From contig NZ_CP108109.1 of NCBI RefSeq assembly GCF_036199905.1, positions 558,001 through 622,000 on the forward strand: a DNA stretch of 64,000 nt, read 5' to 3'. Source of the DNA: Streptomyces sp. NBC_00223 (lineage in GTDB: Bacteria > Actinomycetota > Actinomycetes > Streptomycetales > Streptomycetaceae). The position numbers were made by a program, and so were the translations under genes. Positions 45,521 to 56,141 of this stretch are shown piece by piece (within the stretch, counting starts at the first letter, position 1; each line of letters starts with the position of its first letter). The notes below the pieces were generated by a model. It ran no database searches, was not told where the DNA came from, and saw nothing but the letters and a program-made list of their open reading frames with translations.

Positions 45521-46539
45521 CGACCGCGCCGGCCCGCGAGTCGCGCCGTACGAGCCCGGAACTCCCGCCGCCCCGGGGCGAGTTGTCCTCGGCGGTGATC
45601 TCGTCGCTGCGCCGGGGCGGGGGCCCGCTGCCGGAGCGGATCGGCGACATGGACCCGTACGGCGACGACCTCCAGCTCGCGCTCTACGTCCTGTACGAGC
45701 TGCACTACCAGGGCTTTCTCGGCGTGGCCGACGACCGTGAGTGGGACGTGGGCCTGCTGGGCCTGCGGCAGCAACTCGAAGCGCGTTTCCTGGACGCCGT
45801 ACGGGCGCAGGTCCCCGGGGTCGCGGGCGTGGACGAGGCGCTGGCCGGGCTGCTGGTCGAGCCGGTCTCGGACGACGGGACCGGGGTGAGCCACTTCCTG
45901 CGGCGCGAGGGCGACCTCGGGCACCTGCGCGAGTACGCGGCGCTGCGTTCGCTCTACCACCTCAAGGAGGCCGACCCGCACGCCTGGGTCATCCCCCGGC
46001 TGCACGGTCGCGCGAAGGCCGCGATGGTGGCGGTGGAGTACGACGAGTTCGGCGCGGGCCGGGCCGAGGACATCCACGCGCGGCTCTTCGCCGACCTGAT
46101 GGACGACCTGGGCCTGGAGACCGCCTACGGCCACTATCTGGACGCGGCGCCCTCGGCGGCGCTGGCCACGGTCAATCTGATGTCCCTGCTCGGGCTGCAC
46201 CGCGCGCTGCGGGGCGCCCTGGTGGGGCACTTCGCGTCGGTGGAGATCACCTCCTCGCCGGGGTCGCGCCGGATGGCCGAGGCGATGCGGCGTACGGGGG
46301 CGGGTCCGGCCGCCGAGAGGTTCTACCGCGAGCACGTGGAGGCGGACGCGGTCCATGAACAGGTCGTACGGCACGAGGTGATCGCGCCTCTGCTGGCGGC
46401 GGAACCGCGACTGGAACCCGATGTCGTCCTCGGCATCGAGGCGACGGGGCTGCTGGAGGAACGCCTCGCCGCGTATCTGCTGCCCGCCTGGCGCGCGGGC
46501 GTCAGCTCCCTGCGCGTGCCCCTGCCGCCGGCTCCGTAG
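45517..46539 (+). CDS. iron-containing redox enzyme family protein (heme-oxygenase-like diiron oxidase, HDO)
   Basis: This 340-residue helical protein belongs to the HDO superfamily of nonheme diiron oxidases/oxygenases. Ligand-bearing helices look intact: LYVLYELHYQGFLGV (E..H), VAVEYDEFGAGRAEDIHARLFADLM (E...D..H) and FYREHVEADAVHEQVVRHE (E/H...D..H). HDOs desaturate, cleave or N-oxygenate amino-acid and fatty-acid derived substrates. The product here is unknown. A coupled CDGSH protein could serve as reductant. It is last in the methyltransferase-CDGSH-HDO operon (ATGA overlap). Confidence 0.85.
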   Translation: MTTAPARESRRTSPELPPPRGELSSAVISSLRRGGGPLPERIGDMDPYGDDLQLALYVLYELHYQGFLGVADDREWDVGLLGLRQQLEARFLDAVRAQVPGVAGVDEALAGLLVEPVSDDGTGVSHFLRREGDLGHLREYAALRSLYHLKEADPHAWVIPRLHGRAKAAMVAVEYDEFGAGRAEDIHARLFADLMDDLGLETAYGHYLDAAPSAALATVNLMSLLGLHRALRGALVGHFASVEITSSPGSRRMAEAMRRTGAGPAAERFYREHVEADAVHEQVVRHEVIAPLLAAEPRLEPDVVLGIEATGLLEERLAAYLLPAWRAGVSSLRVPLPPAP

Positions 46540-47054
46540 GTACGGGCGCCGGCGGGCTGCCCGGCGGGCCGGCGGCCGGGCGGGATCTAGCCGCTCGGCC
46601 GACGGGGGCGTTTCCCCGGAGGAACCGTGCGGCCGGCGCGCCCGAAGCGACGGTCGCCACGCGCCACGGCCGCACCCACCCGCACGATCCCCCGGGGAAA
46701 ATCTGTTAGTTAACTTTCCTATCCACATAGGACTACCAGCCCCGCCGAGCCGCCGTCAACCCCCCGTAAGAGATCCCCGCACCCCTGTTGACAGGGACTC
46801 GTCGGGCCGCGTAGGAATCCGGTCAGCGGCTCGGCGCGGACGTTCCGAACCCGACGCGCTCACCTGCATTTCGCCGATGCAGCTGACCCGGCCGCCCGCG
46901 GCCGTATGCCGCTCTGCCTGTTGCCGCAGCGACGGCCCGCCGCCCGCACCCCGCGGGCCCGGCCGGCCCGCCGTCTGCCGCAAGTCGCCCAGGTGTTGCT
47001 CAGGTCTGACGCACCGACGGCACTTCAGCCTGTCCTGTCAAGGAGATCACCAGC
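46540..47054. other. 514-bp upstream region of the phosphoesterase-chitosanase gene
   Basis: I see no gene here. At about 46703-46731 an A/T-rich block (TCTGTTAGTTAACTTTCCTA) stands out. Runs of GTTAACTTTCCTA-type sequence recur before secreted polysaccharide-active enzymes in Streptomyces, and this block could hold the promoter or operator. AAGGAGATCACCAGC precedes the ATG. Confidence 0.45.
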
Positions 47055-49328
47055 ATGACGCCTCCCTACCCTCCCCTGTCCGCAGGGCGCGCCGCCTCCC
47101 CACCGGGGACCCGCGCGGCGCACGCGGCACACGGCCGGCGGACCCGCCGCGCACTCGTCGCGGCCGGCCTCAGCGTGGCCGTGAGCCTGCTCGGCCTGAC
47201 CGCCACCGCCATGGCGTCCACCAACAACGCCGCCGCCACGGCGGCCCCGGCCGGCGTGACCGCCAACGGCATCCCCCAGTTCGACCACGTCGTGGTCGTG
47301 ATGGAGGAGAACAAGTTCTACGAGGACATCGTCGGCAGCAGCAATGCTCCGTACATCAACTCCCTTGCCACGCAAGGCGCGTCCTTCTCGAACTTCCACG
47401 GCACCACGCACCCCAGCCAGGGCAACTACATCGCCCTGTTCTCCGGCTCCACCCACAGCGTCGCCGACGACGACTGCCCGCACGACTTCAGCGCCGACAA
47501 CCTCGGCAACCAGCTCCTGACGCACAGTCACTCCTTCGTCGGCTACTCCGAGGACCTGCCGGCCGACGGCTCCAAGGACTGCGGCGACGACGGCGACAGC
47601 GGCTACGCCCGCAAGCACAACGGCTGGGTCGACTTCGCCAACGTCCCGGCGGCCTCGAACCTGCGCTACAGCCGCTTCCCGACCGACTACACCAAGCTCC
47701 CCGACGTGTCGTTCGTGACGCCCAACCTCGACAACGACATGCACGACGGCACCGTCAAGCAGGGCGACACCTGGCTCAAGAGCCACTTCGACGGCTACGT
47801 CCAGTGGGCCAAGACGCACAACAGCGCCCTCGTGCTCACCTGGGACGAGGACGACGGGGACGACTCGACCAACCAGATCGCGACCATGATCGTCGGCGCG
47901 CACGTCAAGACGGGCGCGAAGTCCAAGACCAAGTACAACCACTACTCGGTGCTGCGCACGCTGGAGGACATGTACGGGCTGCCCGCCCTCGGCAGCGCGG
48001 CCTCGGCGACCCCGATCACCGACATCTGGGACCTGAGCGGCACCACGCCGACCACGCCTCCGACCACACCGCCCACCACCCCGCCCACCACGCCGCCGAC
48101 GACCCCGCCGGCCGGGACGGTGAACCTCGCGCTCGGACGTCCGACGACGACCTCGTCCACCGAGAGCAGTTCGTACAGCGGCGCCAAGGCCGTGGACGGC
48201 GACACGTCCACCCGCTGGGGCAGCAAGGAGGGTTCCGATCCGCAGTGGATCTCGGTGGACCTCGGCGCCGACACCGCGCTGAGCCGGGTGAAGCTCAACT
48301 GGGAGGCGGCGTACGGGAAGTCGTACACGATCGACACCTCCCCTGACAACAAGACCTGGACGACGGTCTACAGCACGACCAAGGGTGACGGCGGCACCGA
48401 CGACCTGACGGTGAGCGGCCACGGGCGCTATGTGCGGATGAACGGCACCAAGCGCGGCACGTCCTACGGCTACTCGCTGTACGAGTTCGAGGTGTACGGC
48501 GCCGGTACGACCACGTCCCCGACAACTCCCACGACGACTCCGCCCACGACTCCCCCGACCACCCCTCCCACCACCCCGCCGACCACTCCGCCGACCACCC
48601 CGCCCGCCGGGACCGGCGCCGACCTGACGGACTCCCACAAGCGGGAGATCGCGATGGAGCTGGTCTCCTCCGCGGAGAACTCCTCGCTCGACTGGAAGGC
48701 CCAGTACACCTACATCGAGGACATCGACGACGGCCGCGGCTACACCGCCGGGATCGTCGGCTTCTGCTCGGGCACCGGCGACATGCTCGACCTCGTCCAG
48801 CACTACACCGACCTCAAGCCGGGCAATGTCCTCGCCAAGTACCTGCCCGCGCTGAAGAAGGTCAACGGCACCGCCTTGCACTCCGGCCTCGACCCGAACT
48901 TCGTCGCCGACTGGCACACCGCCGCCAAGGACGGTGTCTTCCAGCAGGCGCAGAACGACGAACTCGACCGGGTGTACTTCAACCCGGCGGTCACCCAGGC
49001 CAAGGCCGACGGCCTGCGCGCGCTCGGGCAGTTCATGTACTACGACGCGATCGTGATGCACGGCCCCGGCGACGACGCGACCAGCTTCGGCGGCATCCGC
49101 AAGGCCGCCATGAAGAAGGCCAAGACGCCCGCGCAGGGCGGCAACGAGACCACCTACCTCAACGCCTTCCTCGACGCCCGCAAGGCCGCGATGAAGACCG
49201 AGGCGGCACATGACGACACCAGCCGGGTGGACACCGAACAGCGCGTCTTCCTCACCGACGGGAATCTCGACCTCAAACCGCCGCTGAAGTGGAAGACCTA
49301 CGGCGACTCGTACCGGATCGACAGCTGA
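47055..49328 (+). CDS. secreted phosphoesterase / F5-8C (CBM32-like) / GH46 chitosanase fusion protein
   Basis: This is a 757-residue exported three-domain protein. After a long signal peptide (about 1-60) comes a phosphoesterase domain of the AcpA/phospholipase C type (about 75-330: FDHVVVVMEENKFYEDI, NFHGTTHPSQGNYIALFSG, VLTWDEDDGDD). A TPPTTPPTTPP linker follows, then a discoidin/F5-8C binding module (about 355-482: NLALGRPTTTSSTES, GDTSTRWGS, QWISVDLGAD), a second Pro/Thr linker, and a complete GH46 chitosanase (about 520-757: MELVSSAENSSLDWKAQYTYIEDIDDGRGYTAGIVGFCSG). The catalytic Glu (about 541) and Asp (about 559) are present. It should hydrolyse chitosan and a phosphate ester at the same surface. 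The chitosanase part is close to Streptomyces sp. N174 CsnN174. Confidence 0.9.
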   Translation: MTPPYPPLSAGRAASPPGTRAAHAAHGRRTRRALVAAGLSVAVSLLGLTATAMASTNNAAATAAPAGVTANGIPQFDHVVVVMEENKFYEDIVGSSNAPYINSLATQGASFSNFHGTTHPSQGNYIALFSGSTHSVADDDCPHDFSADNLGNQLLTHSHSFVGYSEDLPADGSKDCGDDGDSGYARKHNGWVDFANVPAASNLRYSRFPTDYTKLPDVSFVTPNLDNDMHDGTVKQGDTWLKSHFDGYVQWAKTHNSALVLTWDEDDGDDSTNQIATMIVGAHVKTGAKSKTKYNHYSVLRTLEDMYGLPALGSAASATPITDIWDLSGTTPTTPPTTPPTTPPTTPPTTPPAGTVNLALGRPTTTSSTESSSYSGAKAVDGDTSTRWGSKEGSDPQWISVDLGADTALSRVKLNWEAAYGKSYTIDTSPDNKTWTTVYSTTKGDGGTDDLTVSGHGRYVRMNGTKRGTSYGYSLYEFEVYGAGTTTSPTTPTTTPPTTPPTTPPTTPPTTPPTTPPAGTGADLTDSHKREIAMELVSSAENSSLDWKAQYTYIEDIDDGRGYTAGIVGFCSGTGDMLDLVQHYTDLKPGNVLAKYLPALKKVNGTALHSGLDPNFVADWHTAAKDGVFQQAQNDELDRVYFNPAVTQAKADGLRALGQFMYYDAIVMHGPGDDATSFGGIRKAAMKKAKTPAQGGNETTYLNAFLDARKAAMKTEAAHDDTSRVDTEQRVFLTDGNLDLKPPLKWKTYGDSYRIDS

Positions 49329-49340
49329 CCAGCTGCTCAC

Positions 49341-49376
49341 GGGCCCGCCGGCCGGTATGTCCCGGCCGGCGGGCCC
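49341..49376. terminator. hairpin terminator after the chitosanase fusion gene
   Basis: GGGCCCGCCGGCCGG (49341-49355) pairs perfectly with 49362-49376 over a 6-nt loop, starting 12 bp after the stop codon. Confidence 0.8.
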
Positions 49377-49411
49377 CCTCCCCGTGAGTGATTCCGTCAG
49401 AGAGGACAGTC

Positions 49412-50737
49412 ATGTACATCTCGTCGAGCCGGGCCGGCGGCCACCCGGAGTCACCGGCGCCGCCCGTGTCCGCCAAGTCCCCGGCCGCCTCCGACACCGC
49501 CTCGGACACCGCCTCCCCGGCCGGCCGCCGCGCGCGCGGGACGTGGTGGCGGGCGGGCGTGGACGCCAATGTGCTCGCGCTCGGATCGGTCAGCATGGTG
49601 ACGGACATCTCCTCCGAGATGATCACCGCGGTGCTGCCGATGTACGTCATCTTCACCCTCGGCCTGAGCCCGCTCCAGTTCGGCGCGCTCAACGGCATGT
49701 ACTTCGGCGTCACCGCACTGGTCCGCGTCGCCGGCGGCCACGCGGCCGACCGCTGGCAGCGCCGCAAGCTGGTGGCGGGCAGCGGATACGCGCTGTCGGC
49801 GGCCTGCAAGCTGGGCCTGCTCGCGGCCGGCGCCTCCGTACCGGTGCTGGGCGCGGTGATCGCCGCCGACCGTACGGGCAAGGGCCTGCGCACCGGGCCG
49901 CGCGACGCGCTGATCTCGCTGAGCAGCACCCCGGAGACGCTGGGGCGTTCCTTCGGCGCGCACCGGGCGCTGGACACCACCGGCGCGTTCCTCGGTCCGC
50001 TGGCCGCCTTCGGGCTGCTGCTGGCCACGCCCGGCCACTACGACACGGTGTTCGTGGCGAGCTTCTGCGTCGCCGCGCTCGCGGTGATGATCCTGGTCCT
50101 GTTCGTCCGCGACCGGCGGCAGCCGATGGAGCAGGGCGAGCGGGCGACCGTACGCGCGGTGCTCGCGCTGCTGCTCCGGCCGGGCTTTCGACGGGTGGGC
50201 GTCGGCGTCCTGCTGCTGGGCACGGTGACGCTCAGCGACTCGTTCGTCTATCTGCTGATCCAGCAGCGGCTGGACATCTCCGAGGAGTACTTCCCGCTGC
50301 TGCCGCTGGGCACCACGGGCGCGTATCTGCTGCTCGCCATGCCGCTCGGCCGGTTCGCCGACAAGGCCGGCCGGCTGCGGGTGTTCGTGGCGGGTTACGC
50401 CGCCCTGCTCTGCGCGTATCTGCTGCTGTTCGGCCCGGTGGGCGGTCCCCTTCTGGTGGTCCTCACGCTCGTGCTGCACGGCGTGTTCTACGCCGCCACC
50501 GACGGGGTGCTGATGGCCGCCGTCGGGCCGATGGTGCCGGCGCATCTGCGGGCGGCGGGTATGTCGCTGATTCAGACCGGTCAGTCGATGGCCACTTTGG
50601 CGTCCTCGGTGCTGTTCGGCGCGGCCTGGTCGATGTGGGGGCTGCACACCGCGCTCGCCGTGGCCCTGGCCGTCCTGGTCGTCGCGGTCGCGGCGGCGTT
50701 GATCATCCTTCCGCTGCGTGAGGAGCACACCGCGTGA
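49412..50737 (+). CDS. MFS transporter
   Basis: This 441-residue transporter has about 12 helices after a long polar N-terminus (about 1-50). Helix 1-2 reads VLALGSVSMVTDISSEMITAVLPMYVIF, a segment typical of a bacterial MFS group whose members are often annotated as drug or hydrophobic-compound exporters. The loop 2-3 motif is GGHAADRWQRRKLVAG, and DRTGKGLRTGPRDALIS is a further family mark. No specific substrate is suggested. GAGAGGACAGTC precedes the ATG at 49412. Its GTGA overlap couples it to a beta-propeller gene. Confidence 0.88.
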   Translation: MYISSSRAGGHPESPAPPVSAKSPAASDTASDTASPAGRRARGTWWRAGVDANVLALGSVSMVTDISSEMITAVLPMYVIFTLGLSPLQFGALNGMYFGVTALVRVAGGHAADRWQRRKLVAGSGYALSAACKLGLLAAGASVPVLGAVIAADRTGKGLRTGPRDALISLSSTPETLGRSFGAHRALDTTGAFLGPLAAFGLLLATPGHYDTVFVASFCVAALAVMILVLFVRDRRQPMEQGERATVRAVLALLLRPGFRRVGVGVLLLGTVTLSDSFVYLLIQQRLDISEEYFPLLPLGTTGAYLLLAMPLGRFADKAGRLRVFVAGYAALLCAYLLLFGPVGGPLLVVLTLVLHGVFYAATDGVLMAAVGPMVPAHLRAAGMSLIQTGQSMATLASSVLFGAAWSMWGLHTALAVALAVLVVAVAAALIILPLREEHTA

Positions 50738-51717
50738 ACACCAGAAGCCGGCTGCTGACCCTGGTGGTGGTCGCCCTCGTCGCCGCCTGCGCCGTCACCG
50801 GATACGTCCTGCGCACCCGTGACAGCGGCTCAGGAGGCGCGAGCGGCACCGTACGGCTGGACACGGCCGGGCAGATCCTCTTCCGCGACACCGCGCCGGG
50901 GGCGGGCTTCGGCCGTATCGCCTCGGTGCCCCTGGACCGCCCGGGCGCCGCGCGGACCACCGGCAGCGTGCTGTGCGACCGGCTCTACGCCGCCGACGGC
51001 ACCGGGATCTGCATGCAGCGCAAGGGCCCGGTGCCCTCCACGCATGTCACGGTCCTGGACCGCTCGCTGCGGCGGGTGCGCGAGGTCAAGGCCGAGGGCT
51101 TCCCCAACCGGGCGCGGGTCTCGGCGAGCGGGGCCATGCTCTCCTGGACCACCTTCGTCCAGGGCGACTCCTATCTGCGGGACGACTTCTCGACCCGTAC
51201 GTCGATCCTGGACACCAGGACCGGGCGGCTGGTCGACACCGTCGAGCAGATCCCGCTGACCCTCGACGGGAAGCCGTACCACGCGGCCGACGTGAACTAC
51301 TGGGGTGTCGGATTCGCCGCCGACGACAACACCTTCTACGCCACGGTCCGCACCTCGGGCCGTACGTACCTGGTCAAGGGCGACTTCCGGAAGTGGACCG
51401 CGCGCACGCTGCGGACGAACGTCGAGTGCCCGTCGCTGTCGCCCGACAACACCCGGATCGTCTTCAAGAAGCGGGTCAACGCCAGCGCCAACCGGCCGTG
51501 GCGGCTGTACGTCCTGGACCTCGCGACCATGCGGGAGACGCCGCTCGCGGAGGAGCACAGCGTCGACGACCAGGCGGCCTGGCTGGACGACCGCACGGTG
51601 ATGTACGGGTTGCCGCGGCACGGCGGCGGCTGGGACGTGTGGGCGGCGCCGGCCGACGGGAGCGGGGCGCCGCGGCTGCTGATCCACGACGCGAATTCGC
51701 CCGCGGCGGTGCGGTGA
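50734..51717 (+). CDS. membrane-anchored TolB-like beta-propeller protein
   Basis: This 327-residue protein starts with one N-terminal helix (about 5-26, LLTLVVVALVAACAVTGYVL) that anchors or exports it. Repeated WD40/TolB-like blades follow: ILFRDTAPGAGFGRIASVPLD, ICMQRKGPVPSTHVTVLDRSLRRVREV, CPSLSPDNTRIVFKKRVN, RLYVLDLATMRETPL, AAWLDDRTVMYGL, DVWAAPADGSGAPRLLI. It has no enzymatic motif. It begins with GTG overlapping the MFS stop (GTGA), so the propeller is probably a partner or sensor of that transporter outside the membrane. Confidence 0.8.
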   Translation: MNTRSRLLTLVVVALVAACAVTGYVLRTRDSGSGGASGTVRLDTAGQILFRDTAPGAGFGRIASVPLDRPGAARTTGSVLCDRLYAADGTGICMQRKGPVPSTHVTVLDRSLRRVREVKAEGFPNRARVSASGAMLSWTTFVQGDSYLRDDFSTRTSILDTRTGRLVDTVEQIPLTLDGKPYHAADVNYWGVGFAADDNTFYATVRTSGRTYLVKGDFRKWTARTLRTNVECPSLSPDNTRIVFKKRVNASANRPWRLYVLDLATMRETPLAEEHSVDDQAAWLDDRTVMYGLPRHGGGWDVWAAPADGSGAPRLLIHDANSPAAVR

Positions 51718-51752
51718 GGCGCCGCGGGCGGCGGTGCGGGTGATGCGGTGGG

Positions 51753-51805
51753 GGCCGTGCCCCTGGCCGGGCGTACGTGTGTACGGCCGTGCCCCTGGCC
51801 GGGCG
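51753..51805. repeat. two direct copies of a 21-bp sequence, 32 bp apart
   Basis: GGCCGTGCCCCTGGCCGGGCG occurs at 51753-51773 and 51785-51805, each followed by GTACGTG-like bases. It lies in the spacer after the propeller gene and before the convergent zinc-ribbon gene. Confidence 0.8.
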
Positions 51806-51854
51806 GGCGTACGTGCCTACGCGGGCGGATGTCGGGGCAGGGGCCGTCCGGGGC

Positions 51855-52052
51855 TCAGCGGATGCGGGTCTTGCCCTTGCACGCGCTGTCGGGGCAGAAC
51901 CAGTCGAGGGTGTACGCCGGGTCGGGCCGCTCCTCAAGGGCCTCGACCTTGACGGCGGCCGGGTAGATCGTCTTCCTGCAATAGGGGCACGTGCGGGACA
52001 GGCCGGCCAGCTCACTCTCGTGGCACCGCCGGGGCAACGCTTGCGTTTCCAT
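51855..52052 (-). CDS. 65-residue zinc-ribbon protein
   Basis: This small soluble protein carries two Cys pairs, CPYCRKTIYP and CPDSACKGK, plus an N-terminal Cys (RRCHES). The pattern suits a zinc ribbon or rubredoxin-like knuckle. Function is unknown, and no nucleic-acid-binding feature beyond a basic C-terminus (GKTRIR) can be named. The ATG at 52052 is not preceded by a strong ribosome site (GGTGGGGGT). It is a single gene. Confidence 0.55.
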   Translation of the reverse strand: METQALPRRCHESELAGLSRTCPYCRKTIYPAAVKVEALEERPDPAYTLDWFCPDSACKGKTRIR

Positions 52053-52138
52053 ACCCCCACCGTGTCATGGATCCGTCCCGGGCGGCGTTTCCCCCCGCTC
52101 GGGCCCCCGCGGCCGCGCCGCTTTCCCGGGGCGGGGGG

Positions 52139-52555
52139 CTACTTGGGGAGGGGCTGGGTGAAGCGCAGGAGGTTGCCGGCCGGGTCGCGGAACGCGCAGT
52201 CGCGGACACCGTAGGGCTGGTCCACCGGCTCCTGCACCACCTCGCCGCCCGCGGCGCCGACGCGCCGGAACGTGGCGTCGCAGTCGTCCGTCGCGAAGAT
52301 CACGCCGCGCAGCAGCCCCTTGGCCAGCAGCTCCGCGACGACCTGCCGGTCGGCCGGGGACGCGCTCGGATCGGCGAGGGGCGGTTCCAGGACGATGTTC
52401 ACATCCGGCTGCGACGGCGACCCGACCGTCACCCAGCGCATCCCCTCGAACCCGACGTCGTTGCGCACCTCAAGGCCGAGCGCGTCACGGTAGAAGGCGA
52501 TCGCCTTGTCGGGGTCGTCGACGGCGAGGAAGCACTGGGAGAGCCTGATGTCCAT
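52139..52555 (-). CDS. VOC-family (glyoxalase/bleomycin-resistance fold) protein
   Basis: This 138-residue protein has two beta-alpha-beta-beta-beta modules. It starts MDIRLSQCFLAVDDPDKAIAFYRDALGLEV, with NIVLEPPLADPS in the middle and VIFATDDCDATF and RDCAFRDPAGNLLRF (the C-terminal Asp/Asn turn) at the end. It may bind a metal or sequester a small molecule. The ATG at 52555 is chosen over a longer upstream frame because homology begins there. It lies 10 bp downstream of an AraC-type gene in the same orientation, so the regulator probably controls it. Confidence 0.85.
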   Translation of the reverse strand: MDIRLSQCFLAVDDPDKAIAFYRDALGLEVRNDVGFEGMRWVTVGSPSQPDVNIVLEPPLADPSASPADRQVVAELLAKGLLRGVIFATDDCDATFRRVGAAGGEVVQEPVDQPYGVRDCAFRDPAGNLLRFTQPLPK

Positions 52556-52565
52556 GCCGGTCACG

Positions 52566-52994
52566 TTACGGCCGGGCGGCGGGGCTCGCGTCCGCTTTCC
52601 TGACCGGCCGCGTGTGGATCTTGGCGATGCACGCCGGGATGACGGCGCCGTGCTCATGGCTCCGGGCCCGGTAGGCGCTCGGGCTCTCGCCGACCAGCTG
52701 GGTGAAGCGCGAGCTGAACGACCCCAGCGAGGTGCAGCCGACCGCGAGGCAGACCTCGGTCACCGTGAGGTCGCCGCGCCGCAGCAGCGCCTTGGCCCGC
52801 TCGATACGACGGGTCATCAGATAGCCGTACGGCGTCTCGCCGAAGGCCGCGCGGAAGCTGCGGGAGAAGTGGCCCGCCGACATCAGGGCGTCCCGCGCCA
52901 GCGCGGGGACGTCCAGCGGCTCGGCGTAGTCGCGGTCCATCCGGTCGCGGGACCGCCGCAGCCGGACGAGGTCGTCGAGGTCCGGTCGTCTCAC
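52566..52994 (-). CDS. AraC-type regulator, HTH domain only
   Basis: This 142-residue protein consists of little more than the AraC double HTH. It shows MDRDYAEPLDVPALARDALMSAGHFSRSFRAAFGETPYGYLMTRRIERAKALLRRGDLTVTEVCLAVGCTSLGSFSSRFTQLVGESPSAYR. No sensor domain is present. It is a short regulator of the type often paired with a VOC protein. Start at GTG 52994 (VRRPDLDDLVRLRRS) is preferred. The upstream frame has no support. The VOC gene follows after 10 bp. Confidence 0.85.
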   Translation of the reverse strand: MRRPDLDDLVRLRRSRDRMDRDYAEPLDVPALARDALMSAGHFSRSFRAAFGETPYGYLMTRRIERAKALLRRGDLTVTEVCLAVGCTSLGSFSSRFTQLVGESPSAYRARSHEHGAVIPACIAKIHTRPVRKADASPAARP

Positions 52995-53064
52995 CCGCCC
53001 AGTTTCCCACAGCCCCCGCGGCCGGCGGCGGGACGGACGTACTGCGCCCGGCGCGACCGGCCCC

Positions 53065-55464
<2,400 letters not shown>

Positions 55465-55637
55465 GGTGTCTCCATCTGTTGCGCGGGGCCGCCCGCGCGG
55501 TCTCCGTCGGCGTCGCCCGGCTCGAAACCGGGTCACCCGGCCCGGTTCACGTCACCCGACGCGATCCGAGTCGCCCGGGCCGATTCAACCAGCTCCGGGC
55601 GGCACTCCTGCTGCCCCCTCCGGTCCGGGGGCCGCGC

Positions 55638-55994
55638 TCAGCTGTCCTGGAGCAGCCCGAGCACATTGCCGTCGGGGTCGGTGAAGGTGGCCACCAGGCG
55701 GCCGCCGCCGACATCGTGCGCGGCCTCCTTGACGGTGGCGCCCGCGGCGGTGACCTCGGCGAGCTTCGCCTCGATGTCCGGCACGTGCCAGTAGGTCACC
55801 GGCGAGGTCATGCCCTGCGGTCCGCCGCCGGGCACCAGCCCGATGTGCTGGCCGGCGGCCTCGAAGCCGACGTAGTAGGGCGCGTCGGCCTGCGGCTCCA
55901 CGCCGAGCAGGGCGGCGTACACCGCCTTGGCCGCCGCCAGGTCGGACACGGGGTGCAGCACGGTCTTGATGCCCTGGGTGGGAGAGCCGGTCAT
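55638..55994 (-). CDS. VOC-family protein
   Basis: This 118-residue glyoxalase-fold protein starts TGSPTQGIKTVLHPVSDLAAAKAVYAALLG, continues with VGFEAAGQHIGLVPGG and VTYWHVPDIEAKLAEV, and ends TFTDPDGNVLGLLQDS. The last block is the standard VOC C-terminal strand with the DPDGN turn. Substrate is unknown; detoxification or binding of a small molecule is possible. ATG 55994 has GGAGCGACC before it. An AraC-type regulator lies upstream in the same orientation (147 bp gap), mirroring the VOC/AraC pair at 52139-52994. Confidence 0.85.
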   Translation of the reverse strand: MTGSPTQGIKTVLHPVSDLAAAKAVYAALLGVEPQADAPYYVGFEAAGQHIGLVPGGGPQGMTSPVTYWHVPDIEAKLAEVTAAGATVKEAAHDVGGGRLVATFTDPDGNVLGLLQDS

Positions 55995-56141
55995 GGTCGC
56001 TCCTGAAGTCGTGGTTCCGGTCGGGACGGGCGGGACGGCCATGGGAACGTCCTCCGGGTGGCACGGCGTCCGGCCCGGGAGGTGCCCGGGTCGCCGTGCG
56101 GGAGGAAGGTCCCGTGGACGGTGACGCCCATGACGATCACG

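Noticed and set aside
48049-48612. ACC/CCG-rich repeats inside the chitosanase fusion gene
   Set aside because: They encode two ordinary TPPTTPP linkers between domains. Such linkers are common in secreted Streptomyces enzymes and need no special explanation.
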